Part shown: piece by piece, positions 51,948 to 60,502 of the stretch
How the letters are laid out: the number at the start of each line of letters is the position of its first letter
Numbering within the stretch: the first letter of the stretch is position 1
Assembly (NCBI RefSeq): GCF_022829385.1
Contig: NZ_JAKSXX010000045.1
Span: forward strand, 1 to 64,000
Reading direction: 5' to 3'
From: Methylobacterium sp. J-070
GTDB taxonomy: Bacteria; Pseudomonadota; Alphaproteobacteria; Rhizobiales; Beijerinckiaceae
Length of the DNA: 64,000 bases
Program-made: the position numbers and the translations under genes
The notes under the pieces: model-generated
Told to the model about the DNA's origin: nothing
Seen by the model: the letters and a program-made list of their open reading frames with translations, nothing else
The model's database searches: none

Positions 51948-52531
51948 GCCGGGCCCCCGTCCCGGCCGAGCTGGATCGGGTCGACGCCCTCGACCGTCGC
52001 GACCCCGTCGACATGGGCGTGGTCGCGGGCCGGCAGGTGCCCGGTCCGGAGGAAGGTCCACGCCACCTGCAGGAAGCGGAAGCACATCAGGTAGGAGCCC
52101 AGCGGGATCGCCAGGTAGACGATCCAGACCGGGATCTCCATGTCGGGGGTGGTCTGGTCGGTGTGGCCGATGCGCCAGACGAAGCTCGCGCCCAGCGACC
52201 CGACGATGCCGGTGAACAGGGCGCCGGCCGCGAGGCTGACGAGGATCATGGTGCGGCGCGCGCCGGGCGGCAGGCGGTTGACCAGCACGTCGACGCCGAC
52301 ATGGATGCCGGTGCGCACCCCGTAGGCGGCGCCGAACTTGGCGACCCAGATGAACATGTAGATGCACAGTTCCTGCGACCAGCCGAAATCGATCCGGTCG
52401 GTGTAGTCCTGCAGGGCGGGGATCCCGGAGAGGAACCGGTGCACCACCGTGGCGAAGGTGATGATCGTCGCCGCCGCCATCAGCGTGCCGATCAACACCT
52501 CCTCGAGCCGGTCGAGGATCTTCAGCAGCAT
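51944..52531 (-). CDS. dctQ: TRAP transporter small permease subunit DctQ
   Basis: 195 residues with four transmembrane helices and the DctQ pattern (VVHRFLSG, WSQELCIYMFIWVAKFGAAYGVRTGIHVGVDVL across 50-85). It joins the solute-binding protein to DctM. Located 25 bases after dctP and overlapping dctM (ATGA), so all three are one unit. Confidence 0.93.
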   Translation of the reverse strand: MLLKILDRLEEVLIGTLMAAATIITFATVVHRFLSGIPALQDYTDRIDFGWSQELCIYMFIWVAKFGAAYGVRTGIHVGVDVLVNRLPPGARRTMILVSLAAGALFTGIVGSLGASFVWRIGHTDQTTPDMEIPVWIVYLAIPLGSYLMCFRFLQVAWTFLRTGHLPARDHAHVDGVATVEGVDPIQLGRDGGPA

Positions 52532-52556
52532 GGTCGGGCGGCCCGGCGCGGCGGGA

Positions 52557-53570
52557 TCAGTTGTTCGGCGCGCCGTCCGCCTCCTTGTTGAGGGCGGCGA
52601 TCAGGTCCTTGCCGACGCGGGAGGCCATCTCGCGCTGGACCGGCGCGAGCGCCTTGCGCCACGCCGCGCTCTCGGCCTCGGTCGGCGTGTAGACCTCGGT
52701 CTTGCCGGTGGCGCGGATGTCGGCGAGCGCCGCCTCGTTCTGCTTGTCGGCGATCTCGTGCTCGTAGGCGGTCGCCTCCTGGATGGCGCCCTCGAGGGTG
52801 GTGCGGATGTCGGCGGGCAGGCCGTCCCAGAAGCCCTTGTTCACGATCACCGCGTAGCCGACGTAGCCGTGATAGGTCAGCGTGGCGTGCTTCTGGACCT
52901 CGTTGATCTTCTGCGTGGTGACGTTCGAGGGCGGGTTCTCCTGCCCGTCGACCACGCCGGTCTGGAGCGCCTGGTACAGCTCCGAGAAGGCCAGCACCTG
53001 GGGCAGCGCGCCGAGCTGCTTGAACTGGGCCTCCAGCACCTTCGACGACTGGATGCGGAACTTCAGGCCCTTCACGTCCTCCGGCGCGTGCATCGGCTTG
53101 TTCGACGTGAGGATCTTGAAGCCGTTGTCCCAGTAGCCGAGGCCCTTGATGCCCTTGGATTCCAGCTTCTTGAACAGCCCCTGCCCGATCGGCCCGTCCT
53201 GGACGCGCCGCAGCACCTGCTCGTTGGGGAAGATGTAGGGGAGGTCGAACGCCTCGAACTCCTTGACGCCGAGGGGGCCGAACTTGCTCGTCGACGGCGC
53301 CAGCATCTGCACGGCGCCGAGCTGGAGCATCTCCACCTCCTCCTTGTCCTTGTAGAGCGTGCTGTTCGGGTAGATCTCGACCTTCACCGCGCCCTTCGTG
53401 CGCGCCTCGGCGAGCTGCTTGAAGCGCTCGGCGCCCTGCCCCTTGGGCGTGTCCGTCGTGACGACGTGGCTGAACTTGATGACGATCGGCGCCTGGGCGG
53501 CGGCCGGTCCGGCGAGGGGCGCCACCAGGGCGAGCGCGCAGGCGAGCGTGCCGAGGAACGGGGCTTTCAT
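52557..53570 (-). CDS. dctP: TRAP transporter substrate-binding protein DctP
   Basis: 337 residues with a signal peptide (ending about residue 26, GPAAAQA). DctP family: IVIKFSHVVTTDTPKGQGAERFK, the substrate-carboxylate arginine in GLKFRIQ (near 150), FSELYQALQTGVVDGQENP, and the WRKALAPVQREMASRVG end. It catches a carboxylic acid in the periplasm. First gene of the dctPQM-CoA-transferase-lyase operon, with an operator-like palindrome 40 bases before its start. Confidence 0.94.
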   Translation of the reverse strand: MKAPFLGTLACALALVAPLAGPAAAQAPIVIKFSHVVTTDTPKGQGAERFKQLAEARTKGAVKVEIYPNSTLYKDKEEVEMLQLGAVQMLAPSTSKFGPLGVKEFEAFDLPYIFPNEQVLRRVQDGPIGQGLFKKLESKGIKGLGYWDNGFKILTSNKPMHAPEDVKGLKFRIQSSKVLEAQFKQLGALPQVLAFSELYQALQTGVVDGQENPPSNVTTQKINEVQKHATLTYHGYVGYAVIVNKGFWDGLPADIRTTLEGAIQEATAYEHEIADKQNEAALADIRATGKTEVYTPTEAESAAWRKALAPVQREMASRVGKDLIAALNKEADGAPNN

Positions 53571-53609
53571 GGCATCCTCCCAGGTCGATCCTGCGTCTGC
53601 GCGCGAATC

Positions 53610-53622
53610 GTATTTTGAATGA
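53610..53622. promoter_or_regulatory. Candidate GntR operator before dctP
   Basis: GTATTTTGAATGA shares the ten bases ATTTTGAATG with the perfect palindrome at 57628-57640. It lies 40 bases before dctP in a short AT-rich patch. Presumed site of the FCD-type regulator at 53769-54521. Confidence 0.5.
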
Positions 53623-53768
53623 AATTACAGGTCGCCGCCGGAGCGGCAAGCGCCAAAGCACGCCGCCGCCTGACGGATCGGGCCATTCCTGTGGTCCGGC
53701 GGCGACCGGCCGCGACGGCGGATCGGCCGGCGGATCCCGGCGGACCCGCCGGGGCGCGGGCTCCCGGC

Positions 53769-54521
53769 TCAGCCGGCATGGCTGCCGCGGCGGATCGGGG
53801 GCGTCCCCGGCGCGTCGGGCGGCGATCGCGCGTCGCGCCGCGCCAGCTGCTCCAGGGCGACCGCGCAGGCGTTCCGGACATGGGTGCTCGCCGCGGCCTG
53901 CGCCGCCTCGGCGTCGCGCCGTCGAAAGGCCTCCGCCAGGGCGTCGATCTCCGCCAGGCTGTGCGGGAGGCGCTCCGGGTGCATCAGCGAGGTCGCGCGC
54001 AAGAGCGTGATCCGCGCGTAGAAGCCGCGGAGGATCTCGGACACGAGGTCGTTCCCGCAATGGCCCAGCAGGATGTCGTACAGGGCGGTCTTGGCGCGCA
54101 GGACCCGGTCGGTGCTGCCGCTCCCAGCCGCCTCGCGCAGGTGCGCGGCCGCCCGCCCGAAGGCGCCGACGGCCGCGTCCGACGCCTGCGTGGCGAAGGC
54201 CTGCGCCGCATAGCCTTCCAGAACCGCCCGCAGGGCGTAGAGCTGGCGCGCCTCGTCCACGGAGATCGCCGCGACCACGGGCCCCCTGTGGGGCCGGGTG
54301 TGGACGAGCTTCTCGGCCTCGAGGCGGCGCATCGCCTCCCGGACGGAGGCGCGGCTGACGCCGAGATCCGCGCACAGCGCGCGCTCGATCAGGCGTTCGC
54401 CGGGCGCGTACACGCCCGCCGTGATCGCCGCGCGGACGGCGTCCTCCACCTTGCGGCGGAGCGTGTCCGGCCGGAGCGCACCGATCCGGTGCGCCGCGGG
54501 CTCGGGACCGCGGCCTGTCAC
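53769..54521 (-). CDS. GntR family transcriptional regulator (FCD)
   Basis: 250 residues. N-terminal winged helix (LIERALCADLGVSRASVREAMRRLEAEKLVHTRPHRGPVV, about 30-80) and a C-terminal all-helical FCD ligand domain with histidines (LLGHCGNDLV, HPERLPHS) that bind metal and a carboxylate effector. GTG start overlaps the cupin gene stop (GTGA). As the last gene of the catabolic operon it likely controls the operon and the adjacent dct operon; two related palindromes are candidate sites. Confidence 0.9.
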   Translation of the reverse strand: MTGRGPEPAAHRIGALRPDTLRRKVEDAVRAAITAGVYAPGERLIERALCADLGVSRASVREAMRRLEAEKLVHTRPHRGPVVAAISVDEARQLYALRAVLEGYAAQAFATQASDAAVGAFGRAAAHLREAAGSGSTDRVLRAKTALYDILLGHCGNDLVSEILRGFYARITLLRATSLMHPERLPHSLAEIDALAEAFRRRDAEAAQAAASTHVRNACAVALEQLARRDARSPPDAPGTPPIRRGSHAG

Positions 54522-54907
54522 GCGGTGGCGCCTGCGTAGTCCGCCTCGACCACCGCGTCCTGCCAGTCGGTCTTGCCCAGCGAGATCGCCGTGTGCAGGA
54601 GGTAGCTGTCGGCCGCAGCCCCGTGCCAGTGCCGCTCGTCGGCGGGGATCCAGACGGTGTCCCCCGCCCGCAGCGGCTCCGCCTTCCGGCCCGCGACGCA
54701 GATCCAGCCCTTGCCGGCGGTCACCTGCAGGATCTGCCCCTGCCCGTGGCTGTGCCAGTGGGTCCGCGCCCCGGGGGTGAAGAAGACGTTGTTGATCATG
54801 ACGCCCCCCGTGGCAGGCATCACCGGGTCGGCCCAGACCTGGCCGGTGAAGGTCGGCCCGCGGCTCTCCGACGTCGCGCCGCTCTCCCGGCCGTGAAAGA
54901 TCTGCAT
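54518..54907 (-). CDS. cupin domain protein
   Basis: 129 residues, one cupin barrel. Metal ligands in the first motif THWHSHGQGQILQVTAGKG and HWHGAA in the second. Often described as quercetinase-like or carboxymuconolactone-associated cupins; commonly beside CMD-family genes in carbon-source operons. Role unknown, perhaps a dioxygenase or isomerase step. 29 bases after the CMD gene and overlapping the GntR gene. Confidence 0.87.
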   Translation of the reverse strand: MQIFHGRESGATSESRGPTFTGQVWADPVMPATGGVMINNVFFTPGARTHWHSHGQGQILQVTAGKGWICVAGRKAEPLRAGDTVWIPADERHWHGAAADSYLLHTAISLGKTDWQDAVVEADYAGATA

Positions 54908-54935
54908 CGCATCCTCCTCGTGTTCCCAAGCCTGC

Positions 54936-55337
54936 TCAGCCGCCCCCGGCGTGCTCCCGGTCCCAGTCGCCGATCGCCGCGGAGGCGGTGCGGAAGGCCG
55001 CCAGCGCCGCCGGCGCGCCGCAATAGACCAGCGCCTGCAGCAGCACCGCCTGGATCTCCTCCCGCGTGACGCCGTTGGTCAGCGCGCCTTTGACGTGGAC
55101 GGCGAGTTCGTGGTGCTGGTTCAGCGCCGTCAGCATGGCGATGTTGAGCATGCTGCGGGTCTTGAACGGCAGCGTCGCGTCGCCCCAGACCTCGCCCCAG
55201 CAATAGGCCGTCACCAGCCGCTGGACCGGCCGGTTGAACGCGTCGGCGCCGGCCCAGGATGTCTCCACGTGGGCCGCGCCGAGGACCGCCTTCCGGTTCT
55301 CGAAGCCCTTGGTGAACAGGTCGCTCTCGTCAGCCAT
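54936..55337 (-). CDS. carboxymuconolactone decarboxylase family protein
   Basis: 133 residues, AhpD-like all-helical fold. It shows the CMD pattern (RSMLNIAMLTALNQHHELAVHVKGALTNGVTREEIQAVLLQ-type region at 62-102, plus YCGAPAALAAFR). True 4-carboxymuconolactone decarboxylase (PcaC) has this length, but no other pca genes are present, so another lactone or keto-acid substrate is possible. Second in order after the dehydrogenase gene. Confidence 0.9.
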   Translation of the reverse strand: MADESDLFTKGFENRKAVLGAAHVETSWAGADAFNRPVQRLVTAYCWGEVWGDATLPFKTRSMLNIAMLTALNQHHELAVHVKGALTNGVTREEIQAVLLQALVYCGAPAALAAFRTASAAIGDWDREHAGGG

Positions 55338-55376
55338 GGGTGGTCTCCGGAAGGGGGAACGCGCGGGGTCGCGGGA

Positions 55377-56249
55377 TCAGGGCTCCTTCGCCAAGAGGCG
55401 GTACATCTCGGTGTGGTCGGCCGCCGGCGGGGCCCCGCGCGCCACGGCGTGCCACGTCGCGATGCAGTGCCGGCCGAAGCCGAGGGGGTAGCCCACCGAC
55501 TCCGCCAGGGCGCCGGCGATGCCGAGGTCCTTGTCCATCAGCCGCAGCGAGAAGCCCGACGCGAAGGTCCCGCTGAGCATGAACGGCTTGACCTTGTTCT
55601 CGGAGGTGTTGCTCCGCCCGGACGAGGCGTTGAGCACGTCCGTCATGGCCTCCGGGGCGATGCCGAAGCGCTCGGCCACGTGCAGGGCCTCGACGGTGGC
55701 CAGCAACCCGGCGGCGGAGACGAAGTTGTTCAGCGCCTTGGCGGCGTGTCCGGCGCCCGCCGGGCCGATATGCAGGACCGACGTGCCCATCGCGGCCAGC
55801 ACCGGCCGCCAGCGCGCGAGGAGCGCCGCCTCGCCGCCCACGAGGATCGCCAGCGACCCGTCCACCGCCCGCCGCACGCCGCCCGAGACCGGCGCGTCGA
55901 GGTAGCCGAGGCCCTTCCCGGCGAGGTGCGCCCCCAGCGCCCGGGACCGGACCGGCTCCGACGAACTCATGTCGATCACCGTCGCCCCGGCGGGCAGGGC
56001 GTCGATCCAGCTCTGATCCACCAGCACCGCCTCGACGGTGGCGGAGTCGGGGAGCATCGTGATCAGCAGGTCCAGCTCCGCCGCCGTCGCGCGGGTGAGG
56101 TCGCCGGCGCCCAGTTCCGCACGGAGGGCGCCGGCGCGGTCCGCATCGGCGTCCAGCAGCCGGAGGGCGTGGCCCGCCCCGGCGAGGCGCCGGCACATGG
56201 GCGCCCCCATCATGCCGAGGCCGATGAAGCCGATCGTCCGCTGGGTCAT
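55377..56249 (-). CDS. NAD(P)-dependent beta-hydroxyacid dehydrogenase
   Basis: 290 residues of the 3-hydroxyisobutyrate/tartronate-semialdehyde reductase family. Rossmann motif GFIGLGMMGAPM at the N-terminus, substrate motif DAPVSGG, catalytic lysine in AKALNN (near 170) and KDLGIA. Acts on a small beta-hydroxy acid. ATG at 56249 was chosen to match the usual start TIGFIGLG. Confidence 0.92.
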   Translation of the reverse strand: MTQRTIGFIGLGMMGAPMCRRLAGAGHALRLLDADADRAGALRAELGAGDLTRATAAELDLLITMLPDSATVEAVLVDQSWIDALPAGATVIDMSSSEPVRSRALGAHLAGKGLGYLDAPVSGGVRRAVDGSLAILVGGEAALLARWRPVLAAMGTSVLHIGPAGAGHAAKALNNFVSAAGLLATVEALHVAERFGIAPEAMTDVLNASSGRSNTSENKVKPFMLSGTFASGFSLRLMDKDLGIAGALAESVGYPLGFGRHCIATWHAVARGAPPAADHTEMYRLLAKEP

Positions 56250-56280
56250 GGCATTGTCGTCCCCTCGATCGGGCACCGCG

Positions 56281-56607
56281 TCAGCGCAGCGCGGAGAAGT
56301 CCGTGGGCGCCAGGAAGGTGTTCTCGATCCGGGCGACGATCGGCCGGTCCTTCTCGGTCTCGGCCCGGCGGGCGATCCATTCGGGATCGGCCTGGAAGGC
56401 GTTCCAGCGCGCCTCGCGCTGGGCCATGTCGTCCCATTTCAGCAGGTAGGTGAGCGCGTGGTTGTCGGGACCCACCAGGGTCGTCCAGAAGCCGACCTGC
56501 TCGATCCCGTACTTGGCGAAGAAGTCGAGCGTCGTCGTGCGGAAGCGGTCGAGCAGGGCCGGAAGCCGCGTCGGGGCGCAGTAGTAGACACGCATCTCGA
56601 CGATCAT
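56281..56607 (-). CDS. NIPSNAP family protein
   Basis: 108 residues, dimeric alpha/beta-barrel (ferredoxin-like) fold: MIVEMRVYYCAPTRLPALLDRF, GFWTTLVGPDNHALTYLLKWDD. NIPSNAP proteins have no firm biochemical role and commonly occur in bacterial catabolic operons. 13 bases after the MBL hydrolase gene and 31 before the dehydrogenase gene. Confidence 0.9.
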   Translation of the reverse strand: MIVEMRVYYCAPTRLPALLDRFRTTTLDFFAKYGIEQVGFWTTLVGPDNHALTYLLKWDDMAQREARWNAFQADPEWIARRAETEKDRPIVARIENTFLAPTDFSALR

Positions 56608-56620
56608 GGGACGTCTCTCC

Positions 56621-57430
56621 TCAGTAGGCCGGTGGCCGGGTCGGGGGCAGGTCGACCCGCGCGATCCAGCCGGCGGTGTCGTCGCCGGCCGGCGGGTAGA
56701 TCGCGAGGACCTGCGGGTCGTGTCCGGGGATGATGTGGCTCTCCGAGTCGGCGAGCCGCCGGACGGTCCGGTAGCCCTCGAACAGGGCGCCGAGATCGTA
56801 GACGACCGGGTAGGCGAGGCCGCGGCCGATATTGGCGAAGAAGTGCGTGGCGTCGGAGGCCAGCACGACCCAGCCGCGCGCGGTGCGGACCCGCAGCACC
56901 TGCAGGCCGTCCGAGTGACCGCCCAGGTGATGCAGGGTGATGCCGGGGAACAGCGTGTCGGTCGCCTCCCGGAAGCAGACCCGGTCGGCGAACAGGCGGT
57001 CCACCATCGCCTTGACGTCCTCGGCCGCGAAGGTCTGGCGGATCTGCGCGTGGCACATGCAGCGGCCGGTGCAGAAGGCCATCTCGCGCTCCTGGACGTG
57101 GAAGCGCGCCCTCGGGAACAGGTCGTGGTTGCCGGCGTGGTCGTAGTGCAGGTGCGTCAGGACGACGTCCTCGACCCGGTCCGGATCGACGCCGATCCGG
57201 GCGAGCCCCTCCTCCACCGGATGGACGATCGTCCGGCCGCGCTTGGCCGCCATCGCGCGGTCGAAGCCGGTATCGACCACCACCGTGCGTCCGCCGCCGC
57301 GGATCACCCAGACGAAGTAGTCGATCGGCATCGGCCCGTCGTGGATGTCGCCGCCGATGAAGTTCTCCCGCGCCGTGCGGTCGTGATGCGCGTACTTGAT
57401 CGCGTGGATCTCGTAGGCCGTCGCATCCAT
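56621..57430 (-). CDS. MBL-fold hydrolase, N-acyl homoserine lactonase family
   Basis: 269 residues. The metal-binding site is HLHYDHAGNH (near 100) with later HSDG, SDATHF and GHDP ligands. Belongs to the group annotated as N-acyl-homoserine lactonase family (AttM/AhlD-like), but this name covers many lactonases. In an operon with a CMD-like protein it more likely opens a lactone of the catabolic route. First gene of the operon, divergent from the FAH-family gene. Confidence 0.88.
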   Translation of the reverse strand: MDATAYEIHAIKYAHHDRTARENFIGGDIHDGPMPIDYFVWVIRGGGRTVVVDTGFDRAMAAKRGRTIVHPVEEGLARIGVDPDRVEDVVLTHLHYDHAGNHDLFPRARFHVQEREMAFCTGRCMCHAQIRQTFAAEDVKAMVDRLFADRVCFREATDTLFPGITLHHLGGHSDGLQVLRVRTARGWVVLASDATHFFANIGRGLAYPVVYDLGALFEGYRTVRRLADSESHIIPGHDPQVLAIYPPAGDDTAGWIARVDLPPTRPPAY

Positions 57431-57627
57431 GCGGGCGCTTCCCCCTCGGGCGGCCGATGCGTCGGCTCTGGCTGGCGGCAGCGCGCGTGCGCCGCAGCCC
57501 TCAGACTGCGGATCGTCGGACAATCTGTCAATCCGGGTCGACGGGACCGTCGCCGGGCGCGGGGCCGGATGTCCGAGACCGGGTCCCCGGGGCCGTGGGG
57601 CTGCACCCCCGTTCGCGCAGGGCGTTT

Positions 57628-57640
57628 GCATTTTGAATGC
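57628..57640. promoter_or_regulatory. Candidate GntR operator, perfect palindrome
   Basis: GCATTTTGAATGC is a perfect five-base inverted repeat around TTG. It lies in the 273-base divergent region between the MBL hydrolase operon and the FAH-family gene, 64 bases before the latter. A related sequence precedes dctP. Confidence 0.55.
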
Positions 57641-57703
57641 ATGTATTCGAAGCTCCCCGGGCGCACCGCCCCGGCGAGCGGCGGGCGCTGAGGAGGACGA
57701 GCC

Positions 57704-58747
57704 ATGAGCACCCGGCGTGATTTCCTGCACCTCACCGCGGCCATGACCGGAGCCATGACGGCGGCCGGTGCGCTGGCGAGGCCGGCCGCCGCGCTGACGC
57801 CCGCCTCCGGTCCGGGCCGCCCGATCCCGCCCGCGGGCGGCGACGCGCTGCGCCTCGTCACCTTCCTGCCCGATGCCGGGAGCACCCCCCGCCTCGGCGC
57901 CGTGCGCGCGGACGGGCGTGTCGTCGACCTGTCCCGCGCCGCCCTGCCGGGCTTCGATCCGGCCCGGATGGTGTCGCTCATCGAGGCCGGTCCCGCGGCG
58001 CTCGACGCCGTCCGCGGCGCCGCGGCCTCGGGCGACGGCCCCCCGGTGGAGACCGTGCGGCTCCTCGCGCCGATCCCGGCGCCGACGCGCAACATCTACG
58101 CGGTCGGGTGGAACTACCTGGAGCACTTCGCGGAGGGGCAGGCCGTCCGGGGCACCAACATGGAATACCCGGCCCATCCGGTGTTCTTCACCAAGGGCGT
58201 CAACACGGTGAACGGGCCCTACGACCCGATCCCGTTCGATCCGGAGGTCTCGACCGCGATCGACTGGGAGGTGGAACTCGCCGTGATCATCGGCACGGGC
58301 GGCCGCAACATCCCGGAAGCCGACGCGATGCGCCACGTCTTCGGCTACAGCGTCATCAACGACACCACCGCCCGCGACATGCAGATCAAGCTCCACGGGG
58401 GGCAGTGGTTCAAGGGCAAGAGCCTGGACGGTTACGGTCCGATCGGCCCGTGGATCGTGCCGGCGGCCGACCTCGATCCCGCCGACCTGCACCTGATCAC
58501 CCGCGTCAACGGCGTGGTGAAGCAGGATGCCTCGACGCGGCAGATGTACTTCAAGGTGGCCCGCATCATCGCCGAGCTCTCGCACGGTCTCACCCTCGTG
58601 CCGGGCGACATCATCGCCACCGGCACGCCGCCCGGCATCGGCAACGCGCGCAAGCCGCCGGAATTCCTCAAGCCCGGCGACGTGATGGAGACCGAGATCG
58701 TCGGGCTCGGCACCCTGCGCAACGTGATCCAGGCCGTGCCCGCTTGA
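57704..58747 (+). CDS. fumarylacetoacetate hydrolase family protein with Tat-type leader
   Basis: 347 residues. N-terminus STRRDFLHLTAAMTG has the Tat-like twin Arg followed by a hydrophobic stretch and AAA, so export to the periplasm is possible. The FAH domain follows: metal-binding Glu in DWEVELAVIIG, GYSVINDTTARD, KSLDGYGPIGPW and GTPPGIG. Family members hydrolyse beta-diketone C-C bonds or decarboxylate/isomerise oxo-acids. It is divergent from the MBL operon and shares its control region. Confidence 0.9.
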   Translation: MSTRRDFLHLTAAMTGAMTAAGALARPAAALTPASGPGRPIPPAGGDALRLVTFLPDAGSTPRLGAVRADGRVVDLSRAALPGFDPARMVSLIEAGPAALDAVRGAAASGDGPPVETVRLLAPIPAPTRNIYAVGWNYLEHFAEGQAVRGTNMEYPAHPVFFTKGVNTVNGPYDPIPFDPEVSTAIDWEVELAVIIGTGGRNIPEADAMRHVFGYSVINDTTARDMQIKLHGGQWFKGKSLDGYGPIGPWIVPAADLDPADLHLITRVNGVVKQDASTRQMYFKVARIIAELSHGLTLVPGDIIATGTPPGIGNARKPPEFLKPGDVMETEIVGLGTLRNVIQAVPA

Positions 58748-58989
58748 GCGTCGCCGCCGGCGCGGCGGATATCCGGCGGCCGATCGCCGGATTGTCCGAA
58801 CCGATTGACCAGTCCTCGGCGGTAACGGGGCGACAACCTTCGGAAGATTGACACTCCTGGACCTCGGGAACAGTGGGCGCCCCGGCTCGTTTCCAGCGAT
58901 CGACCGTCCTGCGCTGGTGCCCCCGTGAAGAACCGCTCCGCCGCCGTCTCCCGCCCGCCGGCCGCGGGCGGCCCGCGTTGAGGCCGGCC
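58748..58989. other. Intergenic region
   Basis: 242 bases between the FAH-family gene and a small gene. It contains AT-richer DNA at 58785-58850 (a promoter is likely). No other feature seen. Confidence 0.3.
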
Positions 58990-59226
58990 ATGCTGGACCG
59001 ACTCGCCACCCTGCTCCCGGCGGCCGCCCGCGAGGCGCTGCGGACCCTGTCGGCGCGCCGGCCGTCGCGTCAGGCGGAGGCCGGACCCGCCATCCTGCCG
59101 GCCCTCGACACCCGGCCGGCCCCGATGCCGCCGCTGAAACCGCCGGCCGCCACGAACGACAATCCCCTCCAGACCGTCCACGAGGCCGTGGAGCGGGATC
59201 TGCGCGCCAGCGGCTACCTGAGCTGA
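58990..59226 (+). CDS. hypothetical protein
   Basis: 78 residues from ATG at 58990. Arg/Pro/Ala-rich middle and a C-terminal helix (NDNPLQTVHEAVERDLRASGYLS). No signal peptide. Not recognised; convergent with the small secreted gene that ends at 59240. Confidence 0.6.
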   Translation: MLDRLATLLPAAAREALRTLSARRPSRQAEAGPAILPALDTRPAPMPPLKPPAATNDNPLQTVHEAVERDLRASGYLS

Positions 59227-59239
59227 GGCGTTCGGGCCG

Positions 59240-59662
59240 TCAGCGTCCGGGCGGCCCCGGGCGGCCGGACGCCCCGGCCTCGATCCAGTGGCAGACCGTG
59301 GTGCCGCGGATGCCGGCGCAGTCGTAGCTCTGGCCGGCCAGGGAGACCCGGTCGACGATGCCGGTGATCTCCGCGCGGGACAGCGGGGCGCAGCCGAGAT
59401 GATCCGCCTTCGGGTCGGCCAGCTGGGCGGCCGCCTCCTGGACGCCGCCGCGCATCAGCATCCGGTAGTTCGCCAGGGAGGGGCAGCCGATCACCGGCGG
59501 CCCGCCCCGCCGGTCCGCAACGCCCTTGTCGGAAGCGCCCTTGTCCGCGGCGCCCCTGTCGGGGACGGGCCGGCCGGGCGCCCGGCCCGGCTGCTGGCCC
59601 AGCGCCGGGGCGGCGCAGAGGCCGAGCGCCAGGGCTGCGATGCGGAGAAGCCTGCCTGTCAT
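59240..59662 (-). CDS. small secreted hypothetical protein
   Basis: 140 residues from ATG at 59662. Signal peptide (to about 22, CAAPALGQQ), a polar repeat-rich linker (DRGAADKGASDKGVADRRGG) and a C-terminal domain with four Cys (GCPSLANYRMLM, HLGCAPLS, SYDCAGI, TVCHWIE) that probably form two disulfides in the periplasm. Not recognised, but such proteins are common in Methylobacterium. Confidence 0.72.
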   Translation of the reverse strand: MTGRLLRIAALALGLCAAPALGQQPGRAPGRPVPDRGAADKGASDKGVADRRGGPPVIGCPSLANYRMLMRGGVQEAAAQLADPKADHLGCAPLSRAEITGIVDRVSLAGQSYDCAGIRGTTVCHWIEAGASGRPGPPGR

Positions 59663-60022
59663 GCGCCGCTCGCGTGGGTGCTCTCCCCCGAACCGGGGGC
59701 CGGTCCGGCGCAGGAGAGCGGGTCGAAACACAGACTGCGCGCCGATCTCGACGGCAACGCGCCCGGGACCGGCTCCCGCGCGGCGTCCCGGCGATCGGAA
59801 CCGGGGCGATGCGCGCGGTTTTGATGGGCATCGCCCGGATCGGATGGGCCGGCGGCCACCGTTCGTGACGCGACAGTAGCACGAAGCCGCCCGGGTTTCG
59901 CCGTGCCGCGGGGCCGCGGGGGTGCGCCGTCCGCGCGGGTCGACGGGGCGGGCTGCGGAAGTTCAGGCTTGACCGAAGGCTCTCCATTTGCGAGCGCCGC
60001 CGGTGAGCGCGGAGGAGTGGCC

Positions 60023-60259
60023 ATGGCGACAGCGATCGATAGCGACCAGAAGCTGCATCTGGTCTTCGGCGGTGAATTGCAGGACCTCGACGGCGTCCGC
60101 TTCCGGGACATCAAGAACCTCGACATCGTCGGCATCTTCCCGGACTACGCCACCGCGCAGGCCGCCTGGCGGGCCAAGGCGCAGGCCACCGTCGACAGCG
60201 CGCAGACCCGATACTTCGTGGTGCACCTGCACCGGCTGCTGGAGCCGCAGGTCCCGTAG
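60023..60259 (+). CDS. DUF4170 domain protein
   Basis: 78 residues: LVFGGELQDLDGVRFRDIKNLDIVGIFPDYATAQAAWRAKAQATVDSAQTRYFVVHLHRLL region (12-73) matches DUF4170, a small alphaproteobacterial family of unknown function. Strong GGAGGAG ribosome binding site before ATG 60023. In many relatives it is located near inositol phosphatase or prs genes; here prs follows. Confidence 0.85.
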   Translation: MATAIDSDQKLHLVFGGELQDLDGVRFRDIKNLDIVGIFPDYATAQAAWRAKAQATVDSAQTRYFVVHLHRLLEPQVP

Positions 60260-60502
60260 AGCACCGCGCAAAACGCCCGCCGCGGGGGTCCTCCCCCTGC
60301 CCGCCACGGGGCTGCGGGCGGCGCGGGAGAGGCTCTGGCGCGGGACTCGCCTGTGCGGGGCATCCGTAAGGACTGCGTGAAGGCATTGTGACACTTCATG
60401 CCCGCTGCTAAGAGCCTCGCCCGTCATCGGATTGTTCCGGCCCATCCAGGGACCGGTCATCGGAGCGCGGCGGGCAGCCCGGCCGCGAGTGAGCGGCCGC
60501 CC

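Noticed and set aside
49464-52094. 876-codon plus-strand frame over the CoA-transferase and TRAP genes
   Set aside because: Its product is a low-complexity His/Arg/Asp-rich string that mirrors the minus-strand genes. The real genes are on the minus strand with membrane helices and catalytic motifs.
56621-57430. Quorum-quenching AHL lactonase
   Set aside because: The family name alone does not show it. There is no luxI/luxR gene nearby and the operon context is catabolic, so I kept the neutral call.
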